Positions 34,425 through 41,877 of a stretch of 64,000 nucleotides of DNA are shown one piece after another (the first letter of the stretch is position 1; each line of letters begins with the position of its first letter). The stretch lies in the NCBI GenBank assembly GCA_002734065.2, contig NVXU02000025.1, forward strand, positions 62,001 through 126,000. The letters run 5' to 3'. The notes under the pieces were generated by a model. The model was not told the origin of the DNA. It was given only the letters and a program-made list of their open reading frames with translations, and did no database searches. This DNA is from Fluviicola sp. GTDB taxonomy: Bacteria > Bacteroidota > Bacteroidia > Flavobacteriales_D > Crocinitomicaceae. The translations under genes were made by a program, and so were the position numbers.

Positions 34425-35519
34425 CTAAAACTGATAAAGTTCTATTAAATTTCCATCTTCTTTTGGCTCTAAACTCTCTAAATAAGATGCTATTTTTTTT
34501 ACTTCTTGATTTTTATTACTCTCCAAGTCTTCATTTGCGACAAAAGCTCTTACAATATGGTACTCTTTTAATGACCCGTCATAGTTTTTCATCACTATTG
34601 TTCTTTTAAAAACGATGCTTTTGACTTCATACTTAGCAGAATCTAGTTGAAAGTCAATTACCATGTCCATTTCTTTGATGGCCATTCCAAACTTCTTTGT
34701 TATAGAGTCCATAGGAGAAGTTAAATCGACTTTTAATTGCCATAAAGTAATCTTGTCGTCAACATGGTTGATTCTATATTCGACATCGCTTTTTGTTTTA
34801 AGCATCCCCTCGTGTTGCTTGCTTAATAGCAAAGAGTTAACTTTTCCGTTATCTCTTCTCGCATTGAAGCTTTCCGTTTTAATTTTGAACATTTTAGGAG
34901 TTGACAAATCATAATTCATCATCTTACTAAAAACTGGAATGAAAGCAACTTGATTCGATATCCTTTCTAAATTTATTTTACTTTCTCCAAATTCGCGATA
35001 GCTTACCTTTCCGTTGCTCGGGTAAACTGAATAGTTAATTTTCTTTTTGGATTTCTCTTTAAGTAAGGTCAAATCACATTTTTTTATCAGCAAAACGGAG
35101 TCTCTTGTTGCTAAGTCTATTTCTAAGGTGGATTCAAAATAGATTCCTTTTAGCATATTTGACTCATCTTTTAATATTGCCTTGTTTGATTTTTTCACCA
35201 ACTTGTCGTAAAACTTTTGCACATCAAAAGGGGCAGCAGAGACTTCTGCTATTTGCTGATAGCTTGCGTTGAGAAATACTGTGTCGGTGTGTTCCTTGAC
35301 CTTTTTAAAATCGTATTCCCAATGTTTTAAAACAAGCGGAAAGTTTTTTACAGAGAACAAACCCGAGCGATTGCTAATTGCGACTAACTCATTTTGGTCA
35401 GAATAGGCTTTTACATCTTCGATGGGTAATTTTGTTGAGCTGTCAACAACAATGAGTGAACTTTGGGAGAAGGTAATTGTTGAAATTAAGAAAATCGATA
35501 AACACAAAGCGTTTTTCAT
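34425..35519 (-). CDS. Exported protein with carboxypeptidase-regulatory-like N-terminus
   Basis: A 364-residue exported protein (signal peptide MKNALCLSIFLISTITFSQ). Residues 22-80 resemble the CarboxypepD_reg-like beta sandwich often found at the start of Bacteroidota outer-membrane proteins (LIVVDSSTKLPIEDVKAYS, then NRSGLFSV). The rest has no recognised domain, no barrel plug and no sorting domain. Such proteins in Bacteroidota are usually uncharacterised. It converges with the CapA-fusion gene at a distance of 14 bases. Confidence 0.72.
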   Translation of the reverse strand: MKNALCLSIFLISTITFSQSSLIVVDSSTKLPIEDVKAYSDQNELVAISNRSGLFSVKNFPLVLKHWEYDFKKVKEHTDTVFLNASYQQIAEVSAAPFDVQKFYDKLVKKSNKAILKDESNMLKGIYFESTLEIDLATRDSVLLIKKCDLTLLKEKSKKKINYSVYPSNGKVSYREFGESKINLERISNQVAFIPVFSKMMNYDLSTPKMFKIKTESFNARRDNGKVNSLLLSKQHEGMLKTKSDVEYRINHVDDKITLWQLKVDLTSPMDSITKKFGMAIKEMDMVIDFQLDSAKYEVKSIVFKRTIVMKNYDGSLKEYHIVRAFVANEDLESNKNQEVKKIASYLESLEPKEDGNLIELYQF

Positions 35520-35571
35520 AAGCTGGAGGTTGATTTCGCTCTAAAGTAGTAAAATATCAAGCGTAATAGAC

Positions 35572-35607
35572 AAAAAAACGCTCACATCTTCCGATGCAAG
35601 CGTTTTT
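35572..35607 (-). terminator. Terminator of the ATP synthase operon
   Basis: AAAAACGCT (35574-35582) pairs with AGCGTTTTT (35599-35607) over a short loop containing a smaller CAT/ATG stem. Read on the minus strand the hairpin ends in a run of seven T, as in an intrinsic terminator. It lies 20 bases after the atpG stop. Confidence 0.8.
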
Positions 35608-35626
35608 AAAAAAGTTTCATCCTCTT

Positions 35627-36502
35627 CTACCCGTTCAATGCTTCTGCACCACCAACAATCTCTAAAATCTCGTTAGTAATCGATGCTTGACGTGCTTTGT
35701 TGTAAGACAATGTCAAGTCATTCTTCATGTCGTTGGCATTATCCGTTGCTTTGTGCATCGCAGTCATTCTTGCTCCGTGTTCAGATGCGTGGGAATCTAA
35801 TAAACCTTTAAACAATTGAATTTTCAATGATTTTGGTATTAAATCGTTCACTATTTCCGATTTTCCTGGTTCAAAGATGTAATCTCCGGCTGCATTCTCT
35901 CCTTCTTGAACCGTTGGAACAATTGGTAAGAAATCTTCTGCCATCACTTCTTGACTCGCTGCATTGATGAACTTATTATAAACAATAATTACCTTGTCAA
36001 AAGACTTATCGGTGAATAAATTCATCAAATTCTCGCCAATAACGGTAACATTATCAAAAGTAAGATCGTTAAAAATGTCTTCAACGGGAGCAAGTGCATC
36101 GTTAATGAAGTACTTGTCCGTTTTCTTGTAAATATCTTTGATTTTCTTCCCTAAGCAAAGAACTTTTGGATTGGCAGAAGAATATTCTTCGTTGACCAAT
36201 TTGTTCACTCGTTTGATGATGTTGTTGTTAAAACCACCACACAAACCTCTGTTAGATGTGATTCCGACGATTAAAACATTCTTTACTTCACGTGCATCAG
36301 AATAGGCATTCTCAGAAAGATCAAGTGTAGCGCTCAGGTTCCCCAAGATTTCTTGCAACTTCTCAGAATAAGGACGCATTTGCGTAATTGCATCTTGCGC
36401 TCGTTTCAATTTTGACGCCGATACCATCTTCATTGCAGAAGTGATTTGCATCGTAGAGCTGATTGAGGTAATTCTGTTACGTATTTCTTTTAAGTTTGCC
36501 AT
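35627..36502 (-). CDS. atpG: ATP synthase F1 subunit gamma
   Basis: The 291-residue rotor subunit of F1 on the cytosolic face of the inner membrane. It opens with the canonical MANLKEIRNRITSISSTMQI and TSAMKMVSASKLKRAQ, with SNRGLCGGFN near residue 83 and the C-terminal SLSYNKARQASITNEILEIV segment. It is the last gene of the operon. Its start lies 11 bases after the edge of a 54-bp palindrome that separates it from atpA, so its translation may depend on unfolding of that structure. Confidence 0.97.
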   Translation of the reverse strand: MANLKEIRNRITSISSTMQITSAMKMVSASKLKRAQDAITQMRPYSEKLQEILGNLSATLDLSENAYSDAREVKNVLIVGITSNRGLCGGFNNNIIKRVNKLVNEEYSSANPKVLCLGKKIKDIYKKTDKYFINDALAPVEDIFNDLTFDNVTVIGENLMNLFTDKSFDKVIIVYNKFINAASQEVMAEDFLPIVPTVQEGENAAGDYIFEPGKSEIVNDLIPKSLKIQLFKGLLDSHASEHGARMTAMHKATDNANDMKNDLTLSYNKARQASITNEILEIVGGAEALNG

Positions 36503-36513
36503 ATCATCAAATT

Positions 36514-36567
36514 AATTTCAAGTATTGTAGGGGTTGGTCGCGACCAACCCCTACAATACTTGAAATT
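36514..36567. repeat. Perfect 54-bp palindrome, copy 2, between atpA and atpG
   Basis: The arms are 27 bases with no mismatch. The inner 14 bases of the left arm are GTAGGGGTTGGTCG and the outer 13 are AATTTCAAGTATT. The right end touches the last base of the atpA stop codon, and the left end is 11 bases from the atpG start. It is related in core and identical in total length to the palindrome at 22763-22816. Transcribed, it would form a very stable hairpin within the operon mRNA. Confidence 0.95.
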
Positions 36568-38141
36568 TAATATTTACTCGCGATTTCTTTTGCAACTGTT
36601 GTTAACACATCTGTTAATTCATCCGTGTATTTACCAGACTTCAACAAGTCCAAAGTATCTCTGTGCTTCGCATCTAAATAATCTAAATATTCTGTTTCAA
36701 AAGCTTTTACTTTATTAATGGGTACATTTTGAATTAATCCTTTTGTTCCCACGTAGATGATTGCAATTTGCTTCTCTACTGGATAAGGATCTCCTTCCAT
36801 TTGCTTTAAAATCTCAACGTTTCTTGCACCTTTATCAAGAACAGACTTCGTTGCAGCATCTAAATCAGAACCAAACTTAGCGAATGCTTCCAATTCTCTG
36901 TATTGCGCTTGATCTAGCTTCAACGTACCAGCCACTTTCTTCATTGATTTAATCTGCGCGTTACCACCCACACGAGATACCGAAATACCTACGTTAATTG
37001 CTGGACGAATACCTGCGTTAAATAAATCTGATTCTAAGAAAATCTGTCCATCCGTAATCGAAATTACGTTGGTTGGAATGTAGGCAGAAACATCTCCTGC
37101 TTGTGTTTCAATAATTGGCAATGCTGTTAATGAACCACCACCTTTTACGATGTCCTTCAGAGAAGGAGGAAGGTCATTCATGTTTTTTGCAATGTTGTCA
37201 TCTGCAATGATTTTTGCAGAACGTTCCAATAATCTCGAGTGTAAATAGAATACATCTCCAGGGTATGCCTCACGTCCCGGAGGTCTTCTTAATAGCAAAG
37301 AAACCTCACGGTAAGCAACTGCTTGTTTTGACAAATCATCAAAAACAATCAATGCTGGACGACCAGTATCTCTGAAGAATTCTCCAATAGCAGCTCCTGT
37401 CATTGGTGCGTAGAATTGCATTGGTGCTGGGTCAGCAGCATTCGATGCAACAACAACTGTGTAAGCCATTGCTCCAGCATCTTCAAATTTCTTAACAATA
37501 CCTGCAACAGTTGAACCTTTCTGTCCAATCGCTACATATATACAAAATACAGGTTCGCCTGCATCGTAAAATTCTTTTTGGTTGATGATTGTATCAATCG
37601 CCACAGTTGTTTTCCCTGTTTGACGGTCACCAATAATCAACTCACGTTGTCCACGACCAACAGGAATCATTGCATCAACAGATTTGATACCTGTTTGCAA
37701 TGGTTCATCCACTGGTTGACGGAAAATAACTCCCGGTGCTTTTCTTTCGATAGGCATTTCGTATAAAGTTCCTTCAATTGGTCCTTTACCATCGATTGGG
37801 TTACCTAGAGTGTCAACAACACGTCCAACCATTCCTTCTCCTACATTCACAGAAGCGATTCGACCAAGACGTTTTACAGTGTCTCCCTCTTTTACTCCTG
37901 AAGAACGTCCTAAAAGCACGGCTCCTACGTTGTCTTCCTCTAAATTCAAAGCAATTCCTTGAAGTCCACCATCGAACTCAATTAATTCTCCGTATTGAAC
38001 TCCATTCAGTCCATAAATACGAGCAATACCATCACCTACTGTTAGTACGGTACCTACTTCTTTCAATTCTGCTTCAGAACGAAAGCCTGAAAGTTGCTCT
38101 CTTAATATTGCAGAAACTTCTGCTGGTTTTACATCTGCCAT
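36567..38141 (-). CDS. atpA: ATP synthase F1 subunit alpha
   Basis: The 524-residue non-catalytic nucleotide-binding subunit (three per F1). The Walker A motif [11 protein letters not shown] (about residues 172-182) and [20 protein letters not shown] (Walker B region) are clear. The alpha signature [14 protein letters not shown] is present near residue 372. The N-terminus ([16 protein letters not shown]) fits the delta-binding region. The family length is about 505-525. The beta and epsilon genes (atpD, atpC) are not in the window, as is usual in Bacteroidota where they form a separate operon. Confidence 0.98.
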   Translation of the reverse strand: MADVKPAEVSAILREQLSGFRSEAELKEVGTVLTVGDGIARIYGLNGVQYGELIEFDGGLQGIALNLEEDNVGAVLLGRSSGVKEGDTVKRLGRIASVNVGEGMVGRVVDTLGNPIDGKGPIEGTLYEMPIERKAPGVIFRQPVDEPLQTGIKSVDAMIPVGRGQRELIIGDRQTGKTTVAIDTIINQKEFYDAGEPVFCIYVAIGQKGSTVAGIVKKFEDAGAMAYTVVVASNAADPAPMQFYAPMTGAAIGEFFRDTGRPALIVFDDLSKQAVAYREVSLLLRRPPGREAYPGDVFYLHSRLLERSAKIIADDNIAKNMNDLPPSLKDIVKGGGSLTALPIIETQAGDVSAYIPTNVISITDGQIFLESDLFNAGIRPAINVGISVSRVGGNAQIKSMKKVAGTLKLDQAQYRELEAFAKFGSDLDAATKSVLDKGARNVEILKQMEGDPYPVEKQIAIIYVGTKGLIQNVPINKVKAFETEYLDYLDAKHRDTLDLLKSGKYTDELTDVLTTVAKEIASKY

Positions 38142-38192
38142 CTTGTGTCAAATTTAAAATTGGCTCACTTTGCTTTTGCTAATGAGACTGGA

Positions 38193-38726
38193 TTATCGTG
38201 TTAAACGTTGTTTTAAATTATTAAACTGATTAGAAACGGTTGCATCCAATTGTATGTCTCCCATTTTAACCAAAAAACCACCAATCAGTGATTCGTCTAT
38301 TTCTTCTGTTACTTGTAATTTTCCTTCTACTGATGCTTTTACTTTTGCAAGAATTGCATCTTTTGTTGCTTCGTCAAGGTTGGTTGCCGTTACAATTGTA
38401 ACCGGAACAATTCCTCTATGCTCGTTCACTAATTCTTGAAAAGAAGCGGCAATTGCTGGAAGCATATTCTCTCTTCTATTCGTTGTGATTAGTTTAATGA
38501 AATTTGTTGATTCCGCTTCAAATTGCTCAAAAATGGCATTAAAAATCTCGATTTTCTTGTCTGATTTTACAATTGGGCTAGACAGCAACAATTCAAAATC
38601 ACGAGAATCATCGCAGACTTTTGCTAAGAAGTTCATATCTCCCAAAATAGAATCAATCTTCTTTTGGTCGATTGCAATTTCGAGCAATGCTTTTGCGTAA
38701 CGTGATGCTGCTTTTGTACTTTTCAT
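38193..38726 (-). CDS. atpH: ATP synthase F1 subunit delta
   Basis: The 177-residue stator subunit that joins the top of F1 to the b subunits. The N-terminal helical domain begins AASRYAKALLEIAIDQKK, the standard OSCP/delta start, and the C-terminal region has the family motif DESLIGGFLVKMGDIQLDAT. It lies between atpF (12 bases) and atpA (51 bases), the usual order. Confidence 0.95.
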   Translation of the reverse strand: MKSTKAASRYAKALLEIAIDQKKIDSILGDMNFLAKVCDDSRDFELLLSSPIVKSDKKIEIFNAIFEQFEAESTNFIKLITTNRRENMLPAIAASFQELVNEHRGIVPVTIVTATNLDEATKDAILAKVKASVEGKLQVTEEIDESLIGGFLVKMGDIQLDATVSNQFNNLKQRLTR

Positions 38727-38738
38727 CCGAGTATCTTC

Positions 38739-39239
38739 TTAGTTCAAGTTAATGTCTTCTACTAACTTTTCTGCCAATTCTTTTTGCTTTGCATCCGATG
38801 CTAGTTCTACTCGAACCACTTTTTCTGCAATATCAAGAGCAAAACCTGCAACCTCTGTTTTCAATTCTGAAATAGCTGCTGCTTTCTCTGCATTGATAGA
38901 TTTCTTTGCTGAAGCAATCATTTTATTGCCTTCTTCTTTCGCTATTGATTTTGCATCCTCTTTCATTTGAGTCGCCGTTGCTTTCGCATCCTTAATCATT
39001 GCGTCTCTTTCTGCTCTTGCTTCTTTTAACAAATCTGCGTTTTGCGCTTTCAATGTTTCAATTTCAGCCTTTGTTTTGTCAGCTAATTCTAAAGAATCTG
39101 CAATTTTCTCTTCTCTTTCGTTGACTGCATTCAAAATTGGTTTCCACGCATACTTACGAAGTAAGAATAACAATGCTAAGAACAAAACTGTTTGCCAAAA
39201 GAATAATCCAATCGAAAATTCACTTAATAACTTATCCAT
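38739..39239 (-). CDS. atpF: ATP synthase F0 subunit b
   Basis: The 166-residue peripheral stalk subunit. One N-terminal transmembrane helix (about residues 9-27, IGLFFWQTVLFLALLFLL) is followed by a long charged helical region made of Ala, Glu and Lys (YAWKPILNAVNEREEKIADS), suited to a coiled-coil dimer. Two copies per complex are normal. It is preceded by a terminator-like hairpin after atpE, which may lower its expression relative to c. Confidence 0.95.
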   Translation of the reverse strand: MDKLLSEFSIGLFFWQTVLFLALLFLLRKYAWKPILNAVNEREEKIADSLELADKTKAEIETLKAQNADLLKEARAERDAMIKDAKATATQMKEDAKSIAKEEGNKMIASAKKSINAEKAAAISELKTEVAGFALDIAEKVVRVELASDAKQKELAEKLVEDINLN

Positions 39240-39281
39240 TTCTTTTTAATTTATTCTAAATAATACTAATCTGCAAAAACT

Positions 39282-39322
39282 AAAAAACTCTCAGCCGCAA
39301 CCAACCGTTGCGGCATTGAGAG
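39282..39322 (-). terminator. Terminator-like hairpin between atpE and atpF
   Basis: GCCGCAAC (39294-39301) pairs perfectly with GTTGCGGC (39307-39314) over a five-base loop, extended by CTCTCA/TGAGAG with a two-base bulge. In the direction of the operon the stem is followed by TTTTTTAGTTTTTG. This is a convincing intrinsic-terminator or attenuator shape inside the operon, just after the c-subunit gene. Confidence 0.7.
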
Positions 39323-39335
39323 AATTCTGTTTGAA

Positions 39336-39527
39336 TTATGCAGCAAAAATTGCAGCAAATCCAATTCCTTCAATAAGCGCTGCTGCAATAAGCATTGCTG
39401 TTTGAATTTTGTTTGTCGCTTCTGGTTGACGAGCAATAGCGTCCATTGCAGAGCCACCGATACGTCCGATACCGATTCCTACTCCAATTACTACTAAACC
39501 TGCACCTACGATAGTTGGGATTTCCAT
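39336..39527 (-). CDS. atpE: ATP synthase F0 subunit c
   Basis: A 63-residue proteolipid with two transmembrane helices joined by the ARQPE loop (residues 32-36) that contacts F1. The proton-carrying carboxylate is Glu53 in ALIEGIG. The residue after it is Gly rather than Ser/Thr, which argues for a proton- rather than sodium-coupled ring. It is somewhat short (typical 70-80) but complete, like other Bacteroidota c subunits. It lies 33 bases after atpB. Confidence 0.95.
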   Translation of the reverse strand: MEIPTIVGAGLVVIGVGIGIGRIGGSAMDAIARQPEATNKIQTAMLIAAALIEGIGFAAIFAA

Positions 39528-39560
39528 GATATATATTTATTTAGGGTTAAAAAATACTAA

Positions 39561-40691
39561 TTAATGTGCCTCTGCGTGATCGTGTTCATGTTCTGCCGAT
39601 GCAGAACCAAAATACAACGCTGTAAGCATGGTAAAAATATAAGCTTGCAACACGCAAACCAGTAATTCAATAATGTTCATAAAGAAGGTCAATCCTAAGA
39701 AAGCGCCTTTTGCTCCATAATTGGAGAAGTAATATACCGCAGCAATTAAACTTCCTAAGACAATGTGTCCTGCAAGCATGTTTGCATACAAACGAATCAT
39801 CAATGCGAATGGTTTTACGAAAACGCCGATTACTTCAATCGGAGCTAATAAAATTTTCATTGGCCATGGAATTCCAGGCATCCAAAAAATGTGTAACCAG
39901 TAATCTTTCTTTGCCGTTGCGTGTGTTATAATGAATGTAATCATTGCTAAGGCAAAAGTCAACGCGATGTTTCCGGTAACATTTCCTCCTAGCGGTGTCA
40001 TTCCGAAAAGATTTAAGAACCAGATAAAAAAGAACACCGTTAATAGGTAGTTCATGTATTTTTTGTAGTGTTTTTCTCCAATATTAGGGATCGCGATTTC
40101 ATCACGAACAAATATCACTATTGGTTCTAAAAATTTCGCTGGACCAGATGGAGCCAAACCAGATTGGTACGATTTTGCTGTTTTACGAAAAATGAAGAAG
40201 ATGAAAATAACCATTAATAAGGTTACAAAAACGTTTCTTGTAATGGAAAAATCAAGTGGTTTTAATTGTGCAACGATTTCTTCTCCCGATTTTTTATCAA
40301 TGCGTGTTTTCGTTAAAATTGTTCCTTCGGCATCCGTTTTATAGATTTTTCCGTGGTCTAGTTTGTAGAAGTTTCCTTTTGATTCTGCAACTACGTGTCC
40401 GTGCTCAAATTTAGAAGACATAAAGAAATGTAATCCTTCGTCCCAAAGAATCACTGGCAAGGGAAAACCATAATGCTTCCCTGTTGATTGATTCGTGAAA
40501 AGACCAAAATCATGAGAATCTGAGGTGTGATGCTTCACATACTCTGTGTTTTGCTTTCTTTTCTCTGCTGGTGTCAATTCCGCAGAAGGAGAAGTTGCGT
40601 GTTCATCATGTCCGTGCTCTGGTTCATTTGCAAATAAAACCGCTGGACTTAAAACCGCTAAAACAAGTAAAATTCTTACAACTTTGTACAT
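39561..40691 (-). CDS. atpB: ATP synthase F0 subunit a
   Basis: The 376-residue stator channel subunit. A signal-peptide-like N-terminus (MYKVVRILLVLAVLSPAVLF) and an extra hydrophilic region of about 130 residues precede the usual five-helix core, as in other Bacteroidota. The essential Arg lies in LMIRLYANMLAGHIVLGSL. Both ends are His/Glu/Asp-rich (EPEHGHDEH after the signal peptide, AEHEHDHAEAH at the C-terminus). It is the first gene of the atp operon, preceded by a good promoter match. Confidence 0.95.
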   Translation of the reverse strand: MYKVVRILLVLAVLSPAVLFANEPEHGHDEHATSPSAELTPAEKRKQNTEYVKHHTSDSHDFGLFTNQSTGKHYGFPLPVILWDEGLHFFMSSKFEHGHVVAESKGNFYKLDHGKIYKTDAEGTILTKTRIDKKSGEEIVAQLKPLDFSITRNVFVTLLMVIFIFFIFRKTAKSYQSGLAPSGPAKFLEPIVIFVRDEIAIPNIGEKHYKKYMNYLLTVFFFIWFLNLFGMTPLGGNVTGNIALTFALAMITFIITHATAKKDYWLHIFWMPGIPWPMKILLAPIEVIGVFVKPFALMIRLYANMLAGHIVLGSLIAAVYYFSNYGAKGAFLGLTFFMNIIELLVCVLQAYIFTMLTALYFGSASAEHEHDHAEAH

Positions 40692-40724
40692 ATAACTCTG
40701 ATCTTTTATTGACTAAAATCGGGG

Positions 40725-40753
40725 CAAAAGTACGGATTAAATTAGAATACAAA
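40725..40753 (-). promoter_or_regulatory. Promoter of the ATP synthase operon
   Basis: On the minus strand TACTTTTG (40725-40732) matches TAnnTTTG exactly and lies 33 bases before the atpB start. A TTTG (40750-40753) lies 17 bases farther upstream as a -33 element. Both elements are of the Bacteroidota type. Confidence 0.55.
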
Positions 40754-40842
40754 AAACTTTGAGAGATTTATTTTAAGAATGATTTTTTTACTTTCAGAAT
40801 AGATCCTTTTTGAACTGAATTCTTAGCGAAAGGAGTTTTATA

Positions 40843-41226
40843 TTAATCCTGATTCATCAATCTTATCAACGAATTAACCTCCAAGAACAGGCTTACTCCG
40901 TAGGGCACAAAGAACGCTAGAAATTCTGCAATATTGATTCCATTTGAAGTTGTTAAAAAGGGTTTTATGAAGATGAAAAAGAGCAAAAACTTCGTCATAC
41001 TAGAGAATAAGAAGATAAAACCCAGTTGATTGGACTTTTTTTCTTTAAAAATCAACAGTGTGATATAAAACAGAATGGTGAGGATGAAATTAAACACATA
41101 GCAAAGCAGGAGGTGTTTCTCAAAAAAACCGATATCTAGTCGATGTTGAATATAGCCTTGAATGCTAAAAGCAACTGTCAGAATAAGAACAAGCGTAACG
41201 GAAAAACGCAAGGTTTGTTTAATCAT
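40843..41226 (-). CDS. Small membrane protein, ATP synthase-associated locus
   Basis: A 127-residue protein with four predicted transmembrane helices and short loops, placed between atpZ (8-base overlap) and atpB. Similar small membrane proteins occupy this position in many Bacteroidota and are usually annotated as a domain of unknown function (I believe DUF6168). Position suggests an AtpI-like assembly role, but this is inference. The sequence does not match AtpI itself, which has two helices. Confidence 0.72.
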   Translation of the reverse strand: MIKQTLRFSVTLVLILTVAFSIQGYIQHRLDIGFFEKHLLLCYVFNFILTILFYITLLIFKEKKSNQLGFIFLFSSMTKFLLFFIFIKPFLTTSNGINIAEFLAFFVPYGVSLFLEVNSLIRLMNQD

Positions 41227-41452
41227 CTTCTGAATTTAATCTGTTGACTTGTCTTAAGACAATATATAAGGACATTGCTACGGCGAAGAGTGTCAGTCCG
41301 ATGGTGAACCATTTTTTATTGCTTGGGTATTTCTCGTCGAGCATTTTGCCTGCATAAGCACCCAAAAAGATAGTTGCTCCCATTTGAAAGCTAATCGCAG
41401 AAAAGCGGGCGTATTTAATTAATGGGCTTGATTTTGGTTTTTTCTCTTGCAT
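41219..41452 (-). CDS. atpZ: AtpZ/AtpI family protein
   Basis: A 77-residue membrane protein with two helices (ISFQMGATIFLGAYAG and KWFTIGLTLFAVAMSLYIVL). The order and the GKMLDEKYPSNKKWF loop fit the AtpZ/AtpI family, which helps assemble the c ring and may carry magnesium or calcium. It is the link between the bactofilin/porW genes (15-base gap upstream) and the ATP synthase operon. Confidence 0.85.
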   Translation of the reverse strand: MQEKKPKSSPLIKYARFSAISFQMGATIFLGAYAGKMLDEKYPSNKKWFTIGLTLFAVAMSLYIVLRQVNRLNSEDD

Positions 41453-41467
41453 GGAAGATGGTTGACC

Positions 41468-41875
41468 CTAATAAACCAATCCTTCTTCACTTGCAGCAAC
41501 GGGAATTGTTGTCTTCTCAGAAGAAGAATTACTCATTTTGCAATTGCCGGAGAATTCTGCACCTTCCTCTACTTGAAATTTACCCGTTGCAATTTCTCCC
41601 TCAATTTTTGCTGAAGAACGAAGGCTCAACAGTGATTCCACTTTAAGAATTCCTTTTACTTTTCCTTCAATATCTGCTTCTTCGCAGGTTAAGTTTCCAG
41701 AAATAGATCCAGTCTTACCTATTACGACTTTTGAAGCGGAAGTAATATTTCCAACCACTTCTCCATCTATTCTTAAATTCGATTCTGTAATCATGTCTCC
41801 GATTACTTTTGATCCTTCAACGATGATATTTAATCTATCCGGATTGTTTGCTTGCTCATTTCCCTTCTTTCTCAT
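41468..41875 (-). CDS. Bactofilin family cytoskeletal protein
   Basis: A 135-residue polymer-forming protein of the bactofilin family. The central region has the regular Gly/Val/Ile-rich spacing of a beta-helix (NLRIDGEVVGNITSASKVVI, then GSISGNLTCEEADIEGKVKG), the basis of self-assembly into filaments without nucleotide. Charged, flexible ends flank it. It begins two bases after porW. In Bacteroidota bactofilins affect shape, and a link to T9SS or motility is suggested by the operon. Confidence 0.92.
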   Translation of the reverse strand: MRKKGNEQANNPDRLNIIVEGSKVIGDMITESNLRIDGEVVGNITSASKVVIGKTGSISGNLTCEEADIEGKVKGILKVESLLSLRSSAKIEGEIATGKFQVEEGAEFSGNCKMSNSSSEKTTIPVAASEEGLVY

Positions 41876-41877
41876 AA

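Noticed and set aside
37778-38182. 134-residue plus-strand ORF
   Set aside because: Leu/Gln-rich shadow of atpA on the opposite strand.
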